Shown: piece by piece, positions 13,657 through 24,731 of the stretch
Layout: each line of letters begins with the position of its first letter
Position numbering within the stretch: position 1 is the first letter of the stretch
Source of the DNA: Symbiotaphrina buchneri
Taxonomy: Eukaryota > Ascomycota > Symbiotaphrinales > Symbiotaphrinaceae
NCBI GenBank assembly: GCA_001599915.1
Contig: BCIG01000012.1
Location: 496,001 to 560,000, forward strand
DNA: 64,000 nucleotides
Reading direction: 5' to 3'
Made by a program: the position numbers and the translations under genes
The notes under the pieces: model-generated
The model's input: the letters and a program-made list of their open reading frames with translations, nothing else
Told to the model about the DNA's origin: nothing
The model's database searches: none

Positions 13657-15324
13657 GGAGGGGATCTCGAGACGAGGCAGCAGGCGTTAGGACCAAACTC
13701 CGGGCTGTTACCAAACAGGGGTGGCCTTTTGTTGCAGCACACAACACGGGAAGGACGGTGATCCGGGCAAGACGGAGCTGCCAGATGGAGGTCGAACATG
13801 TTTATCATTGGCTAATTGTCTGCCAAGGGCGAACCCAGGCTACCACCAAGTGCCTGATTTGCGTCTGGCCGGTCCTCGGTCCAACGGGGAAGTAGTGGAG
13901 GGAGCAGAGGACGCATCAGGAGACAATCGGGGCGAGAAAGTCTCCTGACGCCGCCGGCCCATCATCGACATCATACCGCAAACAGGTGTGGTGGAGAAGG
14001 GCGCAATGCTGTCGTCTGGGCGTCGTATGATCTTTTTGGCGGGCGGGTGGTGTGTGGTCGGTTGTGTGATGGCTCGGGTGCTTGGCGGGGCGCGGCCCCT
14101 TGGGATCGGTCCAGCTCCGGTCGAGGCCCTTACCAAGAAGCTTCCACCAATCCGGAGCACCCGGCATCACTTTCCCGATCCACCACCATCGAGCTCCACG
14201 AAGTACGTGTGTACGAAGCATGTGCAACCAGTCCCAGCCAGAATCGACTTCACGGGTTCTACGGTACGACGACGTATGGAGTGGGACCCAACATTGCCAT
14301 GACAGTTCGAAGAAGACGTAAATAACTCCGATTTCTACATGTGAACCCCCAAACCTTCGCGATGCTTAATTCAACATGACTTCATACCTTCATCGAATCC
14401 ACTGTAACAGAGCCAACATTATTATCTCGTACAGTGTCTTACCTTCGTGACTTCCCGGCCGTTGACACTCCGCTCCGTCCTATCGGAAATAAAACAGGCG
14501 AAGACAGATGGTGTGCAGCCCCGACTCTCGCGTTTCGACCCGGCCATCCCCGACAGGGCTAGCATGATCCTCCATCCCCACCTTTTCTATTTAGGGGCTC
14601 CTTCGAAGCTCCCTTGTGAGGGGTTGTCGATCCGATGGGAATCCGGAAGCGATGATGATGTGGTGAGAACTCAATCCCTAAGGCAACCATTAGGACACAT
14701 CCAAGTCGGGTGTACCTTACCGTTTATGAGAGGACGGGATTGTCAGTCAGCTCTACCCCGCAGATACGGAAATAAGAGTCCTAAGGTACCTATAAACACC
14801 TGTACTCGGAGAGTTTAGCTTCCATATCACCGGTTGTGGCTTGTTCCTGGCTCTTGCGTTCGGGCATGCGCTTCCGCATCTGTAGCCCAAAGCTGCGAGT
14901 CAACAAGAAAATAATCCGGGGAGCGTATGAAGATCCCTGCACCTAGTAGTCGCGGGGTAAGCACTTGCTTTCAGAAGTGTACTCGCTCCCGGCTTGACTG
15001 CCAGGATTGACTCTTTATCGAGCGCCCTGGAGATCAAGCTCCCGTGATGAATGCGGGGAGACAATAATCGGGCACCAGGTGCTAGCTGCCTATTTAGGTA
15101 GCTAGCTCGCGGAGCTCAAGCTCGGGCCAATGGAGATCTGCAGAACAAAGATCATGATTATGAGCTTAGAAAAGCCATTGCAATCGCAATCTATCTAATC
15201 TATCCATGGTATCAGGTGCTTCCTCGCTTGAACGCCTTCGAGGTCTATGCGTGTCAATCACATGTGAACCGCCTTCAACATAGAAGAAAAGCCCAGATTG
15301 GCCAACATCCACTCGTAGAGCGAC
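13657..15324. other. Long divergent intergenic region
   Basis: 1.67 kb between the ADH gene (-) and the DUF3433 gene (+), so it should contain both promoters. Several open frames of 75-123 codons overlap one another on both strands and show no recognisable motif. A short palindromic GCTAGC-rich patch occurs near 15080-15110. Nothing firm. Confidence 0.4.
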
Positions 15325-17809
15325 ATGAATCTGGGCAATGCATCTCTGCGCTCAGTAAATGTCAGCCGCCCGCAACTACAACACAGTGACTCGAAGCAAT
15401 CTGTTACTGCTTCGGATGACTACTGGTCCCTCTCCGAGGATGCTTCCGAACGCTCAACAATTGACGAAAAAGCAGCACATGACGGTTGGGTCACTCCTCT
15501 TTCGCGGACAACCTCACCGGCAGGAAAACAACAGCTCCATGACCCGGAGGTGACCACTGCTCCCAAAGCGTCAGCCACGCAACAGTCGAAAGGCATCAGG
15601 ATGGTCCCTCCACCTAGGGGTGAACGTCCAGCACCAATTGACGAAGAGAAGCTTGGTTCGACAGCGACCGCCGAAGGCTACAGCCCGCGGTCCTCTCCGG
15701 CGGTCGATGATACTCCCTACATCCGTTTTGCGATCGAGCAACTTACAAGGGACGAGGAGGTGGCTGGCCGGGGAAGAGCTTCTCGCATTAGCAACGGGTC
15801 TTACCCTGTCGAAAGGATAATACCCACTGAGAACGTCGTCTCTTACACACCGAGCCCCGTATTACCACCGCCGCCGCCACCGCCGCCTCCCCAGGAACCT
15901 TCAGAACAGGACGGTGAGGGTCTCCACCCTATAACAACGCATCAGATTCGTTGATACTGACTATTCATGCCCAGATTACCCTGAAACCTACCAACCTGTC
16001 AACATCCGTCATCACTCGTTCCGATATCCTGCGCTGAATTATGTTCCCCCAAGCCTTCACCCCCTCTCATTGGGACTTCTGCTCGCAAGTATACTCCTAA
16101 TGATGGCTGGCATAATCTTTTGCGCGGTGTGGTCGAAGCGTCGACATGGTCTTTGGGATTATAATGGTATAGATGGCAGTCGATACTTTGTTTTTCAGTT
16201 TCTTCCGCAAATATTAGCGTTCATAATTCTTTTTTGGGTATGGAGCGTGGAGACGGCGTTGTATCGCATTTTACCCTTCATGGCAATGGCGTCTGGCTTC
16301 GGCAATTCATCGTCTAATGCTTTCTTAATGGACTTATACCCGACCAATTTCCTCTTTCCAAATGCCGCTTCTCTTCGTTCCGGGAACCCGCTGTCGTTGA
16401 TCTGCTCAGTCGTCTTTCGCCTCCTGAACTTCTCCATACCACTGCAAAGCTCGCTGTTCACAGCCCAGCTGATTGGCTCCGGCAATACTGCGGTTTGGAA
16501 ATGGGTGACAGTGCAGCCTGTCGCATGGACGTTGCTCGCATTGTATGCGTTACTTGCTATTGCCGTGTTGGCCTTATTGGTATCCTTCTTAAGGCCCAAG
16601 ACTGGACTTAAGTGGGATCCAACCTCTTTGGCAGACATTGTGGCCCTTCTATGTCGGTCTAATGTTGTGGAAGGCTTTGAAGGATCAGAAGTTTGGCGAT
16701 CCGGGAAAGACTTCCACTCGAGGTTACCCCTTCGGACGGCAAAGATTGGCTATTGGCGGACCTCCTTTCATCCTAATGAGCTCTTCTACGCTGTTGCGGA
16801 AGAGGGCTCTTCGCCTAGGAGGTTTTCTTTGCGTCAAGGCAAAGTTGAGGAAGTCCGTCCAAGCAGCAAAGGGGGAGCTGGGAGACTCGCAGACGTGGAA
16901 GCTCAATGGCCTGCGCACTCCAATTTAGCGGCCTTCCAGGGAGAAATCCGTTCGAAGGCTATCCGGTACAGGTACATCCCATGGTTCCTTCGGACGCCAC
17001 TCGTCTTCGTGTGGATCTCCATCATGATCGCGTTACTCATCGCTTTCATCGTGGTCAGCTTCGTCGACGATGCTCTTCTGCACGGCTTCCGCCCTTTGAT
17101 AGGGTCTACTCCGGACAGTGCTGGTTTCAGCTCGGCGAACTTCCTGTACAGCTTTGTGCCTTCACTGATCGGCATGTTTTTCTGCCTGGCGTGGCAATCA
17201 ATCGATATGCATTTTCGGGCGTTGCAACCCTTTGCGGATATGGCTCGCCCCCGAGGCGCCTCCTCCGAGTCTTCTCTGCTGTTGGACTATCCGAGCTGCC
17301 AGCACCTCGAGGTCAGCGTCAAAGCCGCGGTGGCCGGCCATTACAAAGTGGCTTGGATATCTTTCGTATCCGTCTTGTCGGCGACACTGCCAATCATCGC
17401 CGGTGGCTTGTTCTGGGCGGAACTCTTTCCAGGCAGCGGGCAGGTCCGCATGGTCGCCCAGCAGGCGGCATTTCATGCGCTCGTAGCCTTCTCCATCATC
17501 TACGCGCTTTCCTACCTCGCTATATTTCCGACGCGGAAACGCTACCTGCCGCACGGCGTCACGACAATGGCTGAATTGATCAGTTTCCTGTATCGCAGTC
17601 CGCTTGTGCTGGACGAGCCTTTCCGGGAGCCGAAGACGAAGACGGAGCTGGTGACAAGGCTGATCAGTGGCCCGGCGGGAGAATCCATCAAGCCTACCTA
17701 TGGCTTCGGAATCTACCATGGTAGCGACGGCCTGGATCACCTGGGAATCGACCGTGCCTCACGGCCGGGCTTGCCTGTCATGCTTATTACGAGCGGTCAT
17801 TTTCGATGA
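15325..17809 (+). CDS. DUF3433-family multi-pass membrane protein
   Basis: A fungal-specific integral membrane protein with the duplicated DUF3433 architecture; its biochemical role is unknown. Exons are 15325-15913 and 15975-17809 (61-nt intron, GTGAGG donor, ATACTGACT branch, CCCAG acceptor), giving 807 aa. Residues 1-215 are disordered and Ser/Pro-rich and include a proline run just before the splice site (nine Pro). The first membrane block begins near HPLSLGLLLASILLMMAGII and continues through four or so helices to about residue 425, with the family signature YRILPFMAMA. A hydrophilic stretch follows, then a second, similar block from about 555 (TPLVFVWISIMIALLIAFIV), with the matching FRALQPFADMA. 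The repeat of YRILPFMAMA / FRALQPFADMA in the two halves shows the internal duplication. Confidence 0.88.
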
Positions 17810-19683
17810 GCTGTGGACCCGAAGTGGGAGTCTGCTGTTGAGACTTTTTTTGTTTGTATAGATTCACGATTCATGGCTCATGCATTGCACGGACGGTTAG
17901 CATTGTACGAGTATGAGGACTTTGATTTAGCGCTGCATCGAATAGAATACACTTCACTACATCCTTGAACCCTGCTTGTGGAGATGTCAGATTTTGCAAT
18001 GACCATAGCTCGGCGGTGAGTGGTTGACAGGTCAGATGAGTCTCAAGCCTGCCGCAATTCCCCAACACCAGGCCAAAATTTTTGCAAACATGCATGTGCA
18101 AATAGATCGATCGGTCAGATCAGATCGCTGTGCCGCGACCCCTGATCTAGTTATCCACAGGAAGCCATCTTCTGCCCCTGACCCATGCAGCTGCACATCG
18201 GCAATTTGAGCCCAGTCGAAGCGGTGTATCAGAGGACATCCACGACGGGTCTGTCGCTGTGTCTTCCCACTGGCCACGGCGGCATAAAGAGTAACGAATG
18301 GCAAGGTAATAACGGTGACATTGCATGCGCCACATGAAAAGGAATCAAGGAAAAATGGGAAATAGGACAAAAGGAAAGAAAAACCTTCCCGGTTCCTGCA
18401 GCATGCAGCGTGCAGCGTGCATGGCGGACGGCTCGATGGCTGACGAAGATGCGCGAGGACAAGAATTCAAACACGCCTGCCTCAACATTATTTCATTATT
18501 TCCTGTACGTACGTATTCCGCGCATGACGATGTAGACAAGCCCATGGGCTTCAATCTGCTCCTATCCGCTGCATATGTTCACCTCAAAAATTCGCGCACG
18601 GGATTGCATGTGAGCTCAATCGTGATCCTAGCAGGGGAGCCCATGCAAAGTCAATATTTCGAACCGATCGATCTTTAGACTCATAAACTCCCCTGCTGCT
18701 GCTGCTGCTGCCCTTAGTCCTGACCGGGGAAGCGGGTAATGTTTACTTAGCGGAAAATAGGACCGTCGATCATGCACTATGTAAAATCACAGAAAGGATC
18801 AATCTACTTCCTACTGATTGGATTGTCCAGTAGCTTTAGTCTCCGATCTTTTTTCCTTTAGCAGATCTTGACAAAAATCTCCTGCGCTCTGTCCACGGCG
18901 CACGCGTCACGGTGATCGACGGCCGGACCGTGGAGTCGTGAACTGCCCCTTTCTTTTCTTTCTGTCCGTGGCGTGCCCTCGAAGCTGTGCATAACGGATA
19001 CGATCCGCTGAGTGGGGCAAAAGGAGCTCGCGCGGGCCGTCGGCGCGTTTCGAGTCGAGGAATGCGGGGTCCGTTCGAAAGAGAAAAAAGGGAGAACTCT
19101 ATCTGGTGATGCGCGGAGCTAGGAGCTATCCCGGCTGTTGGGACGCCCTTGGTTCCCAAATGCCCAGCTCAAGGAGTTTTTAACTTTCTCGGATATGTGC
19201 CGCGGAGGAAATCCTGTCGTTGGCAAAGGTGATTGATGCATGTGGGATAATGAGTCTTGCAGCTTCGGCGGGAAATGAACTCGTTAATGTAGAAAGACCT
19301 TGATCTATTTCTGCTAGAAGCTATGGTAGGTAGATATCTGATCACTGAGCTAGACAAGAAAGGAGTCATATAGGGCAATGGGTTGATACATGGCTCGCCG
19401 GCCGCTGGTATCGTCTATATCGTAAAGCATGTGAGCATCAAAAGACCGTCAAGAAAAGACTTTTCCCCATGAACACGTGAAATGAGATGGCCCCCGTCAA
19501 GGGGAGAAGAGGTGCACCTGGCGCCGCCATCATGCCCGCCATAATCGTCGTAACAGTCGTTGAGAAAAGCCGTCATATCGTCGTTGAACCTCAATTGCGT
19601 AGTGACCGACAGTGGAATGCAATGGGGAATTTTGGCTTCAAAGCCACCAGCCCTTTCAACACGGTGGTCGTCGTGTCCGTATT
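17810..19683. other. Long intergenic region between convergent genes
   Basis: 1.87 kb between the 3' ends of the DUF3433 gene (+) and the disordered-protein gene (-). It holds a (CTG)6 run (listed separately) and scattered open frames of up to 117 codons without recognisable features. Large for a convergent junction, but I see no gene in it. Confidence 0.4.
18693..18710 (+). repeat. (CTG)6 trinucleotide microsatellite
   Basis: Six perfect CTG units in noncoding sequence. Confidence 0.85.
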
Positions 19684-20739
19684 TCATATAGAATGATTCC
19701 GCTTCATCCACCTACACCGGAGTACATCTTTCATGGTTTTCGAGAAACCCTGACGCTGGCTGACATCCTCCTCGTGCTTCTTGAGGGTGCGCTTAGAAGA
19801 TAGGCTGCCACTCCTGTAACGCTGATTGACAACGGGAAATTCATCGTCATCGAAAAATGACCTCTCCTGCGAGTGAGGTGTCGAGCGAGGTGGTGAAGGC
19901 GCCGGGCGTTTAGGGGCCCAGTCCGAGCGTTGCCAGGCCGACGTGGCGCTGCAAGCTATAGGAAAGATGAAATGATTGCCGTCGATGTCTTTGGGCAACG
20001 AGCTGCTGCGTGGTGGGCACAGGAGGCTGGGCAGCATTGTGCTGCTCATGGAGGTTCTTGGTGGGAGAACAGCAGCAGGTGCTTCGGTGTTGGAACAGAG
20101 CCTTTCAAACTCCGGTGTCGAGCGGCGAGCACGGACGAAGGCTACTGACTTGTGCATCTGATTGAGTTCGCTCTCGACGTCGGTCGAGACGTGCTTCGTG
20201 CTGTGGCGGTAGTCGGTATAGTACTTCTCCATTTCTTCCTGTTCAATCTCCGGAGAGAATTGAGCGGCCTCGGAATCTTCAAGCGCGGCCAGGCACTCAT
20301 CGAGTTCTGCAAAGAAGTCCATGGGCTCCAGGAATGGGTCGTCGGAAGGTGTTGGCTGATCATCGAAGATCATCTCGGGTGGCTCACTGCATTCACTGGA
20401 AGACGAAGACGCCGATATCTGTTGCTGTTCTGCTAGAAGCACGGGCAAGATCTCCCAGACGGCTGCCGTCCCCATAGCATTGACAGTAGATAGAGGCACA
20501 CCGACCGATGGGGAGGGCGAAGACGATGGAGGTGGTGGACACCGCACAATGTCTAGAGAATCCTTCTCTGGTGCTGAAAACCACGAGGTTCTCATATTTT
20601 CTTCCCAAGACTTCCCAATTGGGGAGTAGAATGGGCCCGAATTGCCCTGGTTAGCGACGGGAGTCATATCGGGGTCGGCCGGCGACAACTTCGCTACGTA
20701 TCGGGGACGCTGTTGAAGAAGAGGACGAGCTGTAGCCAT
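19684..20739 (-). CDS. Hypothetical low-complexity protein, family unknown
   Basis: A single-exon frame of 351 aa from the ATG at 20739 (MATARPLLQQRPRYVAKLSP). The frame stays open another 62 codons upstream with a possible ATG at 20925, but that part reads like 5'UTR. The protein is Ser/Pro-rich and probably mostly disordered: PPPPSSSPSPS near residue 70, an acidic segment at about 110-185 (DDPFLEPMDFFAELDECLAAL, a possible short amphipathic helix), and a basic C-terminus. No signal peptide or membrane segment is seen. Coding support is the long open frame and biased composition; I cannot name a family. A regulatory or scaffold role is only a guess. Confidence 0.6.
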   Translation of the reverse strand: MATARPLLQQRPRYVAKLSPADPDMTPVANQGNSGPFYSPIGKSWEENMRTSWFSAPEKDSLDIVRCPPPPSSSPSPSVGVPLSTVNAMGTAAVWEILPVLLAEQQQISASSSSSECSEPPEMIFDDQPTPSDDPFLEPMDFFAELDECLAALEDSEAAQFSPEIEQEEMEKYYTDYRHSTKHVSTDVESELNQMHKSVAFVRARRSTPEFERLCSNTEAPAAVLPPRTSMSSTMLPSLLCPPRSSSLPKDIDGNHFIFPIACSATSAWQRSDWAPKRPAPSPPRSTPHSQERSFFDDDEFPVVNQRYRSGSLSSKRTLKKHEEDVSQRQGFSKTMKDVLRCRWMKRNHSI

Positions 20740-23700
20740 TGCGTAGGATAGCACAAAAGGGTTATGAGAGGAACCGGAAAATGTGAAGAGACGACCACCC
20801 GAAAGGAGCTTTTCAATGGATGTATAACAAGCAGACGGGGACGGAGAGCAGCACAAGAGACGGAGGGGTGCTATACATATGTACGAAAAAGTATAGCGGG
20901 ATACAACAGCACATGCGAGCAACACGAAAGACGGGACGAAGGGATGGGAAGATGTTAGTCAGGGTGTTCGCGGTTGTGTAGGAGTCGCACAGTAAGGGTC
21001 CCGACCCTGACCCTGGCCCGCGAGAAGGATGGGCGTGATACGCGACTCAGGAGCGATAGTGGTGTGCATCTCGCTCGTTGCTTGCATTCCTCCAAGGGAG
21101 ACCAGCGGCTAGCCTACCCGAACAAGGATGCATGACGATGGGAGGTGCGGACGATGCGCCTTTCCCCGGGGCCAGGTCGATTTCGGGTCCCGGGAACCAG
21201 AGCCAGGCTTGCTGGCCGCGGCCAATGAGTTTGGGTCCAGCCCAGGGATGCGCTTTTGCTCCTCCAAGGGGATGCGAAAGCGTCGGTGCATCCGGCAAGG
21301 GGGTACATCCGAGTAGCAGTAGTGCGAAGATGGCTTGATGGGCAATCCCGGCACATCACCTCACCACCTTCCTCGCCCAGCACACCCCCGTCCAGATCTT
21401 GCCTTTCTTTCGTCTCCAGATCTGTAACCACATTTCGGGCGTTGCATAAAGTTAAGTTTCTCACTGAGCCGATTTAGCCCGATAAGCATCACAAGCCCAG
21501 CGGCCCAAACAAGGTCAACCCAGGTTTGGGCTTCCTTATCTCACCCAAAGATTATCAGCATCATCAAAACAAGAGACGCAACGACTCTTAACTGCTGCAG
21601 CTCCTTCTGCAAAGTCATGCCCGCTGCCAACTTCTAGCCCTGAAGCCACAGTGGCAGTTTGTGGGCGGTGCTGAACGAGGGCTGGCCTGGGCCATCACCA
21701 GTCTGCTCCTTCCCTCGCTGCAGTCGTGGCATCCGCTCGTATTCAAACGCGCAATCACCTGGAGACCCTCCAAAAGGATTGTCCAAAGGGGAGAGCTCCG
21801 CGTCTTTGCCCATCCATCACGCAGTGGATTACTCGAAGAAGGCATAACCTGCTCCCAAGGAGGGGATACGACTCCTTGGCAGTCCTGGATCGGTGTTCGT
21901 GCTAGACTAAAGTGATGCTTGCCTCGAGCGGAAGCTCCCTCACCCTACCTTGCTTAACTTCTTTACGGAGTTACGAGATAGATGCCCCAGCTCCACTTCA
22001 GGTACTCCTGTACGCTGGAAGTGAAGGCTCGAGTCGCCGCTACACATTGCCGATCCAAAATGCATCCAAAACTATCGCCTGCTGCTCAACTTCGAGATCG
22101 CTAGATCCGGTTACACACCAGGTAAGGATAAAAGGGGACTGCGGCAATTGTACTCCGTATCATTGTGATCAATTAGACCCTGGACGGCCGTACAAATGCC
22201 GAATACGCCTCGGCGCCTTCAGAAGAGGGTTGTGCGTAACGGGATTCTTCCCTTTGTGGACTGCAACACCCCTTGCTTCCTGGCGAAACCTCACACAACA
22301 CAAACCCACATAAACGATATTTTTTTTGTCTGTTCTGGCCCGGATACAAATGTATCCAAATTCTCCTCCTGCCCTTAGTCCTACCCTGTAAAAGACCAAC
22401 TCAAAAAGTATGATAGTCTTCTGCTTCCTACTAGGAGGACATGCTTGTAACAATGCACTGCCGTTCAAGATAGTGTGGTCATTCATTGAGGGAGGAGACG
22501 AAGAGGATATTGCGAGATTCCTAGCGCCATGCTCTTGCAGGAGATGACAATCAATGACATATAGCACCGGCCTTTTGACTGGAGTTGGGTGTAAATCATT
22601 CATGCTAGTATGCATAACGCTGTACGGAAGAGCAGGCTACATTCGTGGTGGAGCGAATCGATGCAAGGCTCACAGAAGTAAGCCATCCTTAGGATATTCC
22701 GGAGACGTCGTTGGAATGGTGAGGCATGGTGGAAGAGGACTTCAAACCATGTAGGCTGTTTGAGCAACTGTGGAGAAATTCGCGCTCCAAATGGATAACA
22801 CCAGCGGAGATGCAACGATCTCTTGGTCAAAACTGGGAACTCGGAAGAGCACTGTCTGCTTCCAGAGTGAACATTATAAGGTCAGGACAAGGCTTGCTCG
22901 AAAAAGCTAATGGTCATCACAAATGATTGAGTACTCTTGATGGACCGAAAGGAGTCTTTGTGGTGTGAGCCGCACAATACCCGACTCTGCTAGCTGTGAG
23001 AAAGGATAGCAGTGACAAGTGTAGCTTTACGGATGCCTGTGCGGTACCGAGCCGTTTGGTCTGCATTGAAAGGCAACAGCCTGAGCTTGTGCCACGTTGT
23101 ATGGTCTTTTGCGCTACGCCAAGATCGAAGCCTATCTAGCATAGGGAGTAGGTCTCCGCAAGATCAAAAGCCATGAAGCCGTTCGTCGTCGGTGATTCCA
23201 TAACGACCGGAGTGGATGACTTACTGCGTCGCTGTCGATGACCTATGTTTGGAATACTCGCCCAGCATGTCAGCCCGCCAGTCCTCGACGCCGAAACAGG
23301 TCGAAAATGTGCAAGAATTCAATCGAGGCAATTGTGGTTAGCCTGCCGGCAACAAACCCGGTTCGCTGAATGTTGAATGCGATCGGAAGTTGATGGTAGA
23401 CCGGGGCCACTGTCAGAGCCCGCAGATGTGGGACTTTCGGGACTGCCGGTCTGCAGCTGGGCGATAGGCTAGCCAATGGTAAGCCGTCTTAGCTCTTATT
23501 ATTGGTCGACTTCCCTGCCACACACCCACACGACGAAGTACACTCGCGGGCGGTCTTTCGCCTGTCGAGGAACGGACCGCCAGGACCGAGCGCCCGACTC
23601 GATTATCGCAATCAACGGTTTGGATTGTTTTAAGTTTTGTTTGTACCGATGAGGAGGCACGCTCGAGAGTGGAAGATTGCTCCTCGAAATAAGCACGTTG

Positions 23701-24731
23701 AAATTCGAGAAAACCATGCCTGCAAGATTGGCTGGCGGACTCTCGACCACCAACATGGCACTGGCCTTGTTCGTTCCTGATCTTCCTTTTTCTTGCAGGG
23801 ATCTTTAGCAGTGCCAACGCATCGGTTCAGCCCTTTTAGACTTTGGAGCTGTTCGCTCATCTTCCCAGCCTTCCTGCTTTTGCACAACAGCTGGCCCGGA
23901 TGCTGCCAAAACTCGGTCGCATGATGGTTCGACGACCCAATTGATGTCATCTGAAAGCCCTAGCCCTCCCCAGAATTCAATTGGCCCCATTGCGATTTTC
24001 TTCAGCTGTGTGACACAATTTCGATGTTGGACCTCGAGTCTCGCGCACACGCAACAGCAGACGACTAAACCAGGTCCAGCAAACGTCGCAATCAATCGCC
24101 ACAACATCAGTAAGCTGAGATGACTCGAGAGTTTATGCGGTTACCTCGTTCAGTTACACATCCAGCGGGTATCAAACTTCCGGAATTGTCGCGGCCCTGT
24201 GGGTTTGCGACGCTGGAGGAGCGTTGGTGCCGGCGGGCCAGCATCTGCTGTAACTGACCGCCGCGTTATCTGTCATTCACCGCACAACGGGTGAGTGCTG
24301 GTGGACATCACACACATTGATTTGCTGCTAATCAAATCTGTAGGAATAGCGAACTAATTAATGACTTCTAATTGATCAAAAGTCTTTTCCCGCTGCCTCT
24401 GTTGTTGTTCAAGCTTTCGCGTTGCGCGTATGTTCTTGTTCTGTTTCGCTACACCCAGCCACCTCAATACCAGCGGATTTGACCAGCCACCTGCTCTTTC
24501 CCAACCACACCACAACGCTTCTGTCCGTAGCCTTTGTGCTAATTCCTACGCGTTTACTCTGTAGAATTTGTTCTCAGGGTGAAATCCAAACATTCCTTAC
24601 ATCCGCGTAAGGGAATCTACATTCCAATCTACACCTCGCCGGAAGTCGAAGCTATCGTGACCTTGCCAAAAGAGACATTGACAGCAATCAACACACGTGC
24701 TTGACAGGACTAGGGGACAGCCCTACCGTAG
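20740..24731. other. Gene-poor region of about 4 kb
   Basis: Flanked by the start of the disordered-protein gene (-) and the first recognisable exon of the coiled-coil gene (+). The longest open frames (148 codons at 22169-22615 on the minus strand, 133 at 21912-22313 on the plus strand) have no recognisable motif and do not join through plausible introns. I found no tRNA, long repeat or transposon end. The 5' exon of the coiled-coil gene probably lies in the last few hundred bases. Confidence 0.4.
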
